From Saprospiraceae bacterium (GTDB lineage Bacteria; Bacteroidota; Bacteroidia; Chitinophagales; Saprospiraceae): a stretch of DNA of 34,056 nt. A program made the translations under genes and the position numbers. Shown here one piece after another: positions 1 to 7,798 of this stretch. The notes beneath the pieces are model-generated. The model saw nothing but the letters and a program-made list of their open reading frames with translations, searched no databases and was not told the origin of the DNA. The stretch is from NCBI GenBank assembly GCA_013001975.1, contig JABDKX010000093.1:1-34056 (forward strand), given 5' to 3'. How positions within the stretch are numbered: position 1 is the stretch's first letter; each line of letters opens with the position of its first letter.

Positions 1-2
1 TC

Positions 3-320
3 CCACTCAATAGGCAAAATACCCTGGAATGCTATATTCATGTCCCACATAAAATTAGCGCGCTTCAAGATATTTTTGTAGATGATGTCAAGATGCAACT
101 TGAAATTAAGGACCACAGTGAATTTAATCGAAAAGATAAAATTCATGGGGATTTAATTTATTTTAAGATTCCAATATCTGAAAATGCAACTGTGAAATAT
201 TCAAAAATGGAATTTGCTGTAACAGAAATTGTAATCCCCCATGAAAAAGATCCAAATAATCCTGACAAATTGCCTAAAAGCATTGCTTTAGATTGGATTT
301 ATATCAGACCCGTTGAATAA
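3..320 (+). CDS. C-terminal end of a truncated protein; accessory beta-rich domain
   Basis: The reading frame is open from the first bases of the window (codons from base 3) and stops at 318-320, so this is the last ~105 residues of a longer protein whose catalytic part lies upstream. The first in-frame ATG (93) is internal, not a convincing start. The visible part alternates short hydrophobic strands with charged turns and has no signal peptide or membrane segment. Its pattern (Asp-Asp-Val-Lys-x-x-Leu-x-Ile, a Gly-x-Leu-Ile step, a loop rich in Asp/Asn/Pro/Lys, then Ile-x-Leu-x-x-Ile-x-Ile) parallels the C-terminal ~110 residues of the sulfotransferase at 1933-3213. I infer the same accessory fold, probably ending another sulfotransferase or glycosyltransferase. 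The parent enzyme cannot be named from here. Confidence 0.7.
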   Translation, partial: PLNRQNTLECYIHVPHKISALQDIFVDDVKMQLEIKDHSEFNRKDKIHGDLIYFKIPISENATVKYSKMEFAVTEIVIPHEKDPNNPDKLPKSIALDWIYIRPVE

Positions 321-426
321 TTGGCAAGTTTATTGTTTTAAAGATGTAATTAAAGCGAATATGCTGTAAAAGCTATAATTTAGTGCAGCAAATTAGAATT
401 TTAACTAAACCAACATCATTCATTGT

Positions 427-1818
427 ATGACCAATGAAATAAAATCAACGAAATCCCATAAATCGAAGATTCCCAAATCTGAGAAGAAACCTAAAGACAT
501 TAAGGTCAAGGCCGGTGTCAAATCAGGTAAAATGGAAGCTATTCTTGCAAATGAATCCAAATCAACCGCTAATTCCCCAGAAAAAAATAAATCCACAAAG
601 CGCTCTGCAAAAAAAATAAAAGAAAAAAAGTCGACCATAAACGATGAAAAGAAGGTTTTGGGCGCAGCCATCGAAAAATTAGTTGATGATCAAAAAAACA
701 TCCACAAACATATTCCTGAGCAGTTTAAATTAGCTGTGAAAGAAATCTACAAACATATCCATTACATGGATAAAGAATTGAATTCAAATAGTAAATTTAA
801 TGAAGAGATAGTCATCAATTTTATAAAAAACATTAAAAGTGTTGGTGAATCATATCTACATATAAGAACCGAAAAAGAAAAATTATCAGCTTCCGACATA
901 ATCACATTAGATAATAACAAGATTCTTAAGAAGACTGATTTTGGTTGGCTTTGTGTACATTCACTTAATGTTGATGTTGCGCCTGGTATATTAAGAGATG
1001 GTATTATCGAACCATGGAACAAGCGTATACTGGAACGGATATTAAGATCAGATGACAACTTTTTGAATATAGGAGCTAACTTTGGTTTCTTTTCAATATT
1101 AGGGGCGTCAATAGTAGGTAACAATGGTAAAGTTATTGCAATTGAAGCTAATCCAAGTATATACGAATGTCTTTCTTATGGTATATTTTATAGCGGTTAT
1201 CCACAAAGAATCGATATGCATAACGTAGCAGCATCCGATTCTGATGGGGTTATCAAATTGCAATTTAGTCCTGTTTTTAGTGGGGGTGGATCTATCATTA
1301 ACAATATAAATTATAATAAGTACCCTACGCTTAGCAATATGGAGGATTGTCGCATTGGAAAATCATTGTCTACAAACAAGCATTTTGTTAATGGTGATTG
1401 GGCTGTTCATTCTATGTTTGACAGTCATATTCCAGCATTTAAAATTGATACACTTTTTGAGAAATATTATCAACATTTAAATGACCTGAGGCTAATTCAA
1501 ATTGACGTCGAAGGTGCTGAAAAGTTAGTCTTAGACGGATCTCAAGAAGTTATATCAAAATATAAGCCATTTATCTTGGTAGAATTTGACCCACATACCG
1601 TTAATAATCAAGTCAAAGAAATAGATAAAAATGGAGTGTATGATACATTCATTTTTATTCAAAAACTAAACTACAGGTTCTTCAAAGTGAATACAAATAA
1701 TAATTTTGAATTTCATGAATTGAATATTCCTGGTGATTTGGACAACCTCCCACATTGTGACATTTTGTTAATTCCTAATTCTGAATTTAATTTTATAGAT
1801 TCGATGAATCTCGTATAA
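427..1818 (+). CDS. FkbM-family SAM-dependent methyltransferase with a long basic N-terminal extension
   Basis: Protein of 463 aa from ATG 427. Residues ~1-75 are low-complexity and rich in Lys/Ser, residues ~76-170 look helical, and the catalytic domain occupies ~200-450. SAM-binding motif I reads NIGANFGFFS (~214-223), followed by an acidic strand end with IEAN (~238-241). The conserved IDVEGAE motif lies at ~358-364 with KPFILVEFD shortly after, which together are typical of the FkbM family (small-molecule or sugar O-methylation). FkbM domains alone are ~200-250 aa, so nearly half of this protein is extra N-terminal sequence of unknown role. It sits at the head of a sulfotransferase run, consistent with O-methylation of a glycan; the substrate is inference. 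The family call is firm. Confidence 0.88.
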   Translation: MTNEIKSTKSHKSKIPKSEKKPKDIKVKAGVKSGKMEAILANESKSTANSPEKNKSTKRSAKKIKEKKSTINDEKKVLGAAIEKLVDDQKNIHKHIPEQFKLAVKEIYKHIHYMDKELNSNSKFNEEIVINFIKNIKSVGESYLHIRTEKEKLSASDIITLDNNKILKKTDFGWLCVHSLNVDVAPGILRDGIIEPWNKRILERILRSDDNFLNIGANFGFFSILGASIVGNNGKVIAIEANPSIYECLSYGIFYSGYPQRIDMHNVAASDSDGVIKLQFSPVFSGGGSIINNINYNKYPTLSNMEDCRIGKSLSTNKHFVNGDWAVHSMFDSHIPAFKIDTLFEKYYQHLNDLRLIQIDVEGAEKLVLDGSQEVISKYKPFILVEFDPHTVNNQVKEIDKNGVYDTFIFIQKLNYRFFKVNTNNNFEFHELNIPGDLDNLPHCDILLIPNSEFNFIDSMNLV

Positions 1819-1932
1819 AATTAGTTGTGTATTGGTTGTTTTCCCAAAAAAAAGGGACTTAAAACAACTAAAAATCCCTATCTTTATGTCATTAGGCTCT
1901 CAAAACCTCAACTAAGCACACGTTGTAAATTA

Positions 1933-3213
1933 ATGGAATCGCGTATTATTTTTCATCATATACCAAAAACTGGAGGAACAACTCTTATTGGCATCTTAGA
2001 TCAATATTTTGATATTGAAGAAATTATGCCAAATAGGTATTTTGATAAACCTGCGCGAGATGTTACTTCTGAAGATGTCGAAGCTAAAGCCGAAGCCATT
2101 AAAACATACAATCTTATAAGAGGGCATTTTCCTATTCCTTGTTTTGATAATATTGGAGATGATTATTATCGTATTTGCCTCCTAAGAAATCCTGTTTCAA
2201 GATTATTTTCTTTATATAATGATTGGAGATCAAAAACAGAACAATCTCTGTCCACAGCTCATCCCTTGGATGTAAAAGCATCTAGGCTTGCCAAAGCAAA
2301 TAATATTTCTGATTTTCTTAAGCATTCTGACTACCCTATTCCAGCTTTGTTTGATAATGGTCAAACACGACTGCTTTCAGATTCTTTAAGTAAAAAAAGC
2401 ATAGGAGAAGCTGAATTGATCAAAGCAAAAGAAACAGTTGATAAAATGCAATTGGTTGGTATCACTGAAATGTTAGATTCTTTTCTTTATACTTTATGTC
2501 AAAAATTTAAATGGGTTTTTCCGAAACAATACCAATCGCTTAACACAAGAAAGTACGATCGTCAAGCCATGACAACTATTGATAAAGATATATTTCACGA
2601 GTTTTTAAAATTCGACTTAGAACTTTATGAATATGTAATCAGCAAATTCAATAAAACTGTTGTCAACCAACTAAAAGCAAAAAATAATAATAGTCAGATT
2701 AAGAGGCACCAGGTTAATCACATTTCTTTAGATATGTTAAAAGGGTTTAAATGTGATGGTTTTCATGTTAGAGAAGGCATTGGAGGAGATGATGTTTGGC
2801 GATGGACAGGACCTGATACTGAAAGTCATTTATACTTTAACTTGCAGCCCCATATTGATTATAATCTTGAGATTGATATTATAAGCGTTATAGATCAAGA
2901 AATCGTTGACAACCTGAAATTAAAATGTAATGGTACAAACCTAAAAATTGAAAATAAAGGTGCAGTAAATGGAAAACAAAGGGTGTCAGCAAAGATTGGC
3001 AGAGATCTGATTAATGTTGTTGAAGAAGATAAAATAACAATTAAAGTACCTTTTACAACTTCTCATGCAGCAGTTCAGCCTGAAACGAAAGATGACCGAC
3101 AAAAAGGCATCGCAATAACCAAGATTGAAATAAAAGCCTCATCAGACACTATTCAACATAAAGAAAAAGAAGGCAAACCATTGAAGAAGTTTTTCGAAAA
3201 ATTGCTTTCATAA
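1933..3213 (+). CDS. Sulfotransferase with C-terminal accessory domain
   Basis: A 426-aa protein expected to transfer sulfate from PAPS to a hydroxyl of a carbohydrate. The 5'-phosphosulfate-binding loop is HHIPKTGGTT, right after the chosen ATG (1933), and the 3'-phosphate site is ICLLRNPVSRLFSLY near residue ~80-95; this spacing matches the eukaryotic-type 2-O/HNK-like sulfotransferase superfamily. The frame is open back to a TTG at 1825, but those 36 extra residues lie upstream of the first beta strand and show no domain, so I start at 1933. Residues ~310-426 form a separate module opening with a Trp-x-Trp-Thr-Gly-Pro signature (near 2805) and ending in beta-like strands; it resembles the partial protein at 3-320. 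No membrane segment or signal peptide, so it probably acts in the cytoplasm on precursors or lipid-linked glycan. Confidence 0.85.
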   Translation: MESRIIFHHIPKTGGTTLIGILDQYFDIEEIMPNRYFDKPARDVTSEDVEAKAEAIKTYNLIRGHFPIPCFDNIGDDYYRICLLRNPVSRLFSLYNDWRSKTEQSLSTAHPLDVKASRLAKANNISDFLKHSDYPIPALFDNGQTRLLSDSLSKKSIGEAELIKAKETVDKMQLVGITEMLDSFLYTLCQKFKWVFPKQYQSLNTRKYDRQAMTTIDKDIFHEFLKFDLELYEYVISKFNKTVVNQLKAKNNNSQIKRHQVNHISLDMLKGFKCDGFHVREGIGGDDVWRWTGPDTESHLYFNLQPHIDYNLEIDIISVIDQEIVDNLKLKCNGTNLKIENKGAVNGKQRVSAKIGRDLINVVEEDKITIKVPFTTSHAAVQPETKDDRQKGIAITKIEIKASSDTIQHKEKEGKPLKKFFEKLLS

Positions 3214-3303
3214 ACTTTTAAAGCCTTTATTATTAAGCTGTTATTCACATATTTATAATAACAAAATTACCTTTACACATTTAAATACTTTAAAGAAATA
3301 GAT

Positions 3304-4251
3304 CTGAAAGCAATTCTTCATATTGGTCAACAGAAAACAGGGAGTACTGTACTCCAGAATTATTTACTCTTTTCAGAATCTCATCTTCGCTCTTATAATT
3401 TACATTATCCGAAATCTTTAGGCCTAAAGAAACAAAATAAATTACTGTCTGATACAGATCAATTATCAGACAAGGACGGTCAAACTTATTCAGATTTTAA
3501 AAATGAATTCAGTAACCATTCTCATTCAACTTTTGTTTTTTCAGAAGAAAACCTCTTTTCTATTCCACAACAGAAAATCGATGCAATAAAGATATTTCTA
3601 GAATCCTTTTTCGAAGAAATACATTTGGTAGCTTACTTAAGAAGACAGGATGATCATGTACTGAGTATTTATCAACAAAATATAAGAGGCAAACAAAGTG
3701 AAACCATTTTATCCATGATTGAGCAGATTGATGAACTTCCTCAATACGATTACTTATCCATTATATCAAGATGGCAAGACACTTTTCCGAACGCTCAATT
3801 GACAATACGTCCTTATGGTCAACTATTAAATGGAGATATTATTGAAGATTTTTCTGCTTTTTTAAATTGTCCGGTCAATTCTGATTATCAAGAACCCAAC
3901 TATGCCATTAAAAATTTAAGTTTTGATGCCCCATCAATTGAACTGATAAGACTCTTTAATAAGTTAGAAGCTGATGGCCAATTGATATTACCACATCTGA
4001 CCAAACGCCATATTAGAAAGACATTAAAAAATAGAAAGAGAGGTCAAAAATTTAAGTTATCACCAAAGGATCAAGTTAGAATTTGGGAAGCATTTAAAGT
4101 AAATAACTTAGCATTGTGCGACAAATATGAGCTTCGAGAATGCAAAGATTATTTTAGTTCACCTCCTATTCCAAACTCTGAAGTTTTCTACAACGAAGAT
4201 GTTCAGAATGATGATTTGTACCATTTATTTTTCAAAACCTTTGAATCCTAA
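3304..4251 (+). CDS. Sulfotransferase-like protein, tandem paralogue 1 (CTG start)
   Basis: The frame is continuously open from 3262 to 4251. A start at CTG 3304 gives 315 aa beginning LKAILHIGQQKTGSTVLQ, which aligns end to end with the next two genes (320 and 317 aa). A start at the internal TTG 3625 would delete the P-loop, so it is surely wrong. Motifs: 5'-PAPS-like loop HIGQQKTGST (residues ~6-15), a conserved SEENLF segment (~80), and a 3'-site candidate LVAYLRRQDDH followed by S-x-Y-Q (~109-125), as in sulfotransferases whose N-terminus reads HIG-x-x-KTG-[ST]-T. The adenine-side arginine/serine pattern is diverged, so activity is inferred. No signal peptide. It lies 12 nt upstream of the second paralogue, likely in one transcript. 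The CTG initiation itself is inferred from homology, since no ATG/GTG/TTG lies nearby in frame. Confidence 0.8.
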   Translation: MKAILHIGQQKTGSTVLQNYLLFSESHLRSYNLHYPKSLGLKKQNKLLSDTDQLSDKDGQTYSDFKNEFSNHSHSTFVFSEENLFSIPQQKIDAIKIFLESFFEEIHLVAYLRRQDDHVLSIYQQNIRGKQSETILSMIEQIDELPQYDYLSIISRWQDTFPNAQLTIRPYGQLLNGDIIEDFSAFLNCPVNSDYQEPNYAIKNLSFDAPSIELIRLFNKLEADGQLILPHLTKRHIRKTLKNRKRGQKFKLSPKDQVRIWEAFKVNNLALCDKYELRECKDYFSSPPIPNSEVFYNEDVQNDDLYHLFFKTFES

Positions 4252-4263
4252 TCATAAGATAAA

Positions 4264-5226
4264 TTGGAATTAATCCTTCATATCGGACAACAAAAAACGG
4301 GCTCTACAGCGCTCCAAACATTTTTAAATGAAAAATACGCGATTCTAAGAGGCCGCAAGATTCTATACCCACAAAGTCTTGGAAATGAGCACAATAAGCA
4401 ACATTTAATCATGCATAGCTTTAAAACTCAGTCCCTTAATGAAGAAAATGGGATAAAAGCAGATTTCTTGGCTGAAATCTCAAAAACAACACCAAAAAAA
4501 GTGATTATATCAGATGAAAATATGTTTGTAGGCAAGCCAGAAAACCTAAATCAGCTTAAAGTTTTTGTTAATGATATTTTTCATAAAGTCAAGATAATCT
4601 GCTACTTACGTGTTCAACATGACCAAATGCCTTCTAATTATCAGCAAGGATTAAAAGGCAAACTATCCAAAGATCTGCGATCTTGGTTAGACACGCATAT
4701 TTATAAAAGTGTTTACTACAAATATCATATCGTGCTCAATAGATGGAAAAACACATTCCCTGAAGCTAAAATCCTTGTTAAAACGGTAGGAAACTTATTA
4801 CATGATGATATCGTACAAGATTTTGTTGAAGCTGTTATTCCTGAAGTTAAAAATGAAATCATCTTTGAAAGTAAAACCATATCAAACAGATCAATTGACC
4901 AACCAAGTGGACATCTCTTATACTTTTTGAATAAACTCATTGATAAAAGCAAACACCCTAGCCCATTTCAATCAATTAAAGAAAGTGTGATATCTGACAG
5001 CAGTAATTACACCACTAAAACTCCTTTTGCATTTTCCAATGAAGAAAAGTTAGAAATTTGGAATCAGTTTAAAGACAGCAATACGCTCATAGCCAGTGAT
5101 TTTAAATTAAGCCAAGCTGACATAAACTATTTAACTTCGCCACCGGAAATGAAAGAAGACGATCAAATAGATAACTTAGAGCGTGTTTATCTTAAATTTT
5201 TAGAATACTTAGAAAAAAGAAAATAA
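4264..5226 (+). CDS. Sulfotransferase-like protein, tandem paralogue 2 (TTG start)
   Basis: 320 aa from TTG 4264, directly in front of the ILHIGQQKTGSTALQ P-loop; no ATG lies upstream before the previous stop, so TTG is the only sensible start. Same architecture as its neighbours: P-loop at residues ~5-15, a SDENMF segment (~80), a ICYLRVQHDQ...S-x-Y-Q segment (~115-130) where the second Arg of the sister proteins is replaced by Val, a LNRWKNTFPEA segment (~158), and a C-terminal Pro-Pro-Glu-Met region with an acidic, Lys-rich end. Predicted soluble. Family function: PAPS-dependent sulfation; the acceptor is unknown. The gap to the next gene is only 2 nt, implying translational coupling. The Arg-to-Val change may mean altered cofactor binding. 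Confidence 0.8.
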   Translation: MELILHIGQQKTGSTALQTFLNEKYAILRGRKILYPQSLGNEHNKQHLIMHSFKTQSLNEENGIKADFLAEISKTTPKKVIISDENMFVGKPENLNQLKVFVNDIFHKVKIICYLRVQHDQMPSNYQQGLKGKLSKDLRSWLDTHIYKSVYYKYHIVLNRWKNTFPEAKILVKTVGNLLHDDIVQDFVEAVIPEVKNEIIFESKTISNRSIDQPSGHLLYFLNKLIDKSKHPSPFQSIKESVISDSSNYTTKTPFAFSNEEKLEIWNQFKDSNTLIASDFKLSQADINYLTSPPEMKEDDQIDNLERVYLKFLEYLEKRK

Positions 5227-5228
5227 TC

Positions 5229-6182
5229 TTGAAAGTACATTTACATATTGGCCAACAAAAAACAGGATCAACCAGTATTCAAAAGTTTTTCGAAATCAAT
5301 AGAAAAGCACTTTCTAAGCAAGGATACCTTTATCCAAAAAGTTTAGGTGTTGATAAGCAAGTCGGTCTTTTCAAGCAAATTGATGACTTATTAGATCCTT
5401 CAAGTCAAGTATATAAGTCCTTTTTCAAAGAGATAGAAAAATCAAAATGCGAACATTTGATTCTCTCTGAGGAAAATCTGTTTACTTTAAAAGATGAACT
5501 TTTAGATAAAGTAGGTCAATTTCTGAACAGCCATTTCCAAGATATCTCAATTATTGCTTATTTAAGAAGACAGTATGATCAAGCGGCTAGTTTGTATCAG
5601 GAAGTGGTGAAAGGTCGTGTATTTCTAAAATACGAAGCGTGGATTGAGAAAAAACTAAACCAAGGATATTATAATTACACTTGGGTACTGGAGAGATGGG
5701 AAAATCGATTTCCAGAAGCAAAGATGAAAGTAAAAGCGTTTTATAATCTTCTAGAAAACGATATCAGGAAAGATATTTTAAATGAGATAAGCTTTCCAAA
5801 TATTGAAAAACTTAATTTCAATGAGGCTTTTAACTTTAAAAATACTGGAATTGACACGCTTTCAATTGAGATTTTACGCGTTTCGAATGCTTTCGTAAAA
5901 AAAGGCAACCCTAAAGATCCTGAAGCTTTTAGAGCCAAAGTGAGAAAATATGTATTTGGAAAAACATTCGACAAAAAGCTTGTCTTACATTATGCTCAAA
6001 AAGAAAGACTTTGGAATGAATTTCTGGCTTCTAATCAAGCGCTCATCAACAAATATCAATTATCTGAGGATGAATATTTCCTTGACAAGCCGAAAGAAGA
6101 GGATGGCTGGACCAATGATGATCATGATCCTGAAGAAGTCTTATTAGAATTAAGTAGAATTTATAATTTAAGTGAAGGTTGA
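5229..6182 (+). CDS. Sulfotransferase-like protein, tandem paralogue 3 (TTG start)
   Basis: 317 aa from TTG 5229, two bases after the preceding TAA. It begins with a short strand and HIGQQKTGSTSIQ, the same P-loop as the two genes before it. Other shared blocks are YLYPKSLG (~33-40), LSEENLF (~79), IIAYLRRQYDQ with S-x-Y-Q (~110-126), and LERWENRFPEA (~156). It is closest to paralogue 1 by eye (both keep YLRRQ and SEENLF). The C-terminus is acidic. The three genes probably arose by tandem duplication and may sulfate different positions or residues of one polysaccharide; this is inference. No promoter is visible between the paralogues, so one polycistronic message is likely. Confidence 0.82.
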   Translation: MKVHLHIGQQKTGSTSIQKFFEINRKALSKQGYLYPKSLGVDKQVGLFKQIDDLLDPSSQVYKSFFKEIEKSKCEHLILSEENLFTLKDELLDKVGQFLNSHFQDISIIAYLRRQYDQAASLYQEVVKGRVFLKYEAWIEKKLNQGYYNYTWVLERWENRFPEAKMKVKAFYNLLENDIRKDILNEISFPNIEKLNFNEAFNFKNTGIDTLSIEILRVSNAFVKKGNPKDPEAFRAKVRKYVFGKTFDKKLVLHYAQKERLWNEFLASNQALINKYQLSEDEYFLDKPKEEDGWTNDDHDPEEVLLELSRIYNLSEG

Positions 6183-6300
6183 GGTTGATCTTTAACAGAT
6201 TGATTAACAATACTTTAAATCTAAAACACACCATATTCAAATATAAAACCCTCCTTTTAACAAATGGACTGTTAATATTAGATATTAAAGAATATTAGCC

Positions 6301-6308
6301 TATTTTTG
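6301..6308 (+). promoter_or_regulatory. Candidate Bacteroidota -7 promoter element (TAnnTTTG)
   Basis: TATTTTTG matches the Bacteroidota -7 consensus exactly and lies 10 nt before TTG 6318. A clear TTTG/TTG -33 box is not seen at the expected distance. If used, the transcript would have a leader of only about 5 nt, so the next mRNA would be nearly leaderless. It would separate the acetylation cassette from the sulfotransferase genes. Confidence 0.35.
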
Positions 6309-6317
6309 CAGGGTTTT

Positions 6318-7787
6318 TTGAACAAAATATCTTTAGTATTGTCTATTAAAAGCTTTTCCATAGTTTCTAGTGCTCTTACGCTCCTTTTGAGTCTGGTAAT
6401 TATATTTTTTAATTACAATACGAATCCTTACTCCTATTTCAACGCGAACTATGAAGATTCCTATGATCTTTCTGGATATTGGAGAATAGTTAAACCTGAA
6501 TGGTACAAGCAAAAAAAATATGATATTGTCATTGTAGGTTCGAGCCGTTCACAATCTGGATTTAACCCTGTAACATTAGAAGATATAACAGGAAAAAAAG
6601 TTTACAATCTGGGACTACCGGGTATGGGTTATCATGAAGCTTACAAAACAGTTGAATTTATTATAAATGAAAAAAACTATAACGATTCACTTGAAATTAT
6701 TTTAGCGCTAGACGTTTTTTTAATGCCTCTAACTCATGAGATTGTAAGAAATAAAGCGGTGACATGGTTGCCTAAAAAAGATGGTGTCTTTGGAAAAATA
6801 GAAAACACGCTTGACTTTTATGCTCGAATGCTATTTTCGAGCAATGCCATTCGCAAAAGCCTTGAAGAAAGCAAGCGCAAACGAAATAATTTAAAAAACA
6901 TAGATTCTCGAAATTTAAAAGTTGATGATGAAATAGCTTCTTTAAAAGAAAAGATTAGAAAATTTAAAATTCAAATAGCACAACTTGAAACTAAAGTAAA
7001 AGAGAATCCTTCTGAAACCATACAAGAAAAAATAGATAAAAAGAAAACCTCCATTGAAAAATGGGAGGAATTGCTAATTAAAAAAATAAAGTTTTCTAAA
7101 AAGAAAAAAATATCGAAAGGTAAAAAACTGAATTGGAAAAAAAATGGTTTCTCGAAAATAGGTTTTAAATCATTTGAATCTAAAAGACTTCAAAAAGATT
7201 TTAAGAAATGGAGAAAAAGAAAAAAAGTACTCTTTTCAAATGAAAAACTAGACTACTTTAAAAAGACACTTGACTTGGTTTGTCAAAACCCAAATGTGAA
7301 GATCACTTTAATTCATGTACCTATGCACAACTATGTTCAATCAATTTTTTCAGAATTGAGCGGTACCTTTCAAAAGGATTTCAAAACACAAATGGCCAGC
7401 ACGTTTGCAAAAAAAGCAAATACATGTAATAGAATAAGGTTATTTGACTACATGAATACGAATAAATTAAATTCAAATTATTTAACTGAAGTAAATAAAA
7501 GTGAAAATTTCAGGGATCTGTCTCATATGAAAGCAAGCTATGGTGATCTTATTCTTTCAGAAATATTCTCTAACAGCAATTACATCAGTGAGTACGGAAA
7601 ACAGTTAACTGATTTGGATACTTACACTAAATACATTGCAGACGATTATGACTCATTAATGATTTGGAAATCGAATGCAACTGAATTATTAAAAAAACCA
7701 ACTAAAAAGAATAAGTCTCAGGAAATTGAAGAAGAAGATGAAGAAGAAGAAGAAGATGAAGACGCAGACGAAGGCTTAGAAATATAA
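6318..7787 (+). CDS. Membrane-anchored SGNH-like O-acetylation partner (AlgJ/AlgX/PatB-like) with Lys-rich coiled-coil insert
   Basis: 489 aa from TTG 6318 (TTG 6306 gives four more residues and overlaps the promoter-like TATTTTTG). One N-terminal membrane segment lies at ~10-32, with the rest probably periplasmic. Block I of the SGNH-like fold is IVIVGSSRSQSGFNP (GSSRS at ~74-78); the closing Asp-x-x-His is DLSHMKASYGD (~400-410). A predicted coiled coil very rich in Lys/Glu fills ~185-305, between the two halves of the fold. The C-terminus is an uninterrupted acidic tail of about 20 residues. It sits immediately upstream of an MBOAT gene, with a second SGNH-like gene just after, the arrangement of alginate and peptidoglycan O-acetylation systems. 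Role inferred: accept an acetyl group from the MBOAT and transfer it to glycan. Confidence 0.75.
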   Translation: MNKISLVLSIKSFSIVSSALTLLLSLVIIFFNYNTNPYSYFNANYEDSYDLSGYWRIVKPEWYKQKKYDIVIVGSSRSQSGFNPVTLEDITGKKVYNLGLPGMGYHEAYKTVEFIINEKNYNDSLEIILALDVFLMPLTHEIVRNKAVTWLPKKDGVFGKIENTLDFYARMLFSSNAIRKSLEESKRKRNNLKNIDSRNLKVDDEIASLKEKIRKFKIQIAQLETKVKENPSETIQEKIDKKKTSIEKWEELLIKKIKFSKKKKISKGKKLNWKKNGFSKIGFKSFESKRLQKDFKKWRKRKKVLFSNEKLDYFKKTLDLVCQNPNVKITLIHVPMHNYVQSIFSELSGTFQKDFKTQMASTFAKKANTCNRIRLFDYMNTNKLNSNYLTEVNKSENFRDLSHMKASYGDLILSEIFSNSNYISEYGKQLTDLDTYTKYIADDYDSLMIWKSNATELLKKPTKKNKSQEIEEEDEEEEEDEDADEGLEI

Positions 7788-7798
7788 AAGAAATATAA

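Noticed and set aside
1825-1932. N-terminal extension of the sulfotransferase from TTG 1825 (36 extra residues)
   Set aside because: The ATG at 1933 directly precedes the first strand and P-loop, as in homologues; the extension is Lys-rich without a recognisable feature.
3239-3263. Terminator between the sulfotransferases at 1933 and 3304
   Set aside because: Only a 7-bp AT-only stem (TGTTATT/AATAACA) with a long loop and no T-run.
3625-4251. A 208-aa ORF starting at TTG 3625
   Set aside because: The frame is open upstream to CTG 3304 and the added 107 residues carry the family P-loop, so 3625 is an internal codon.
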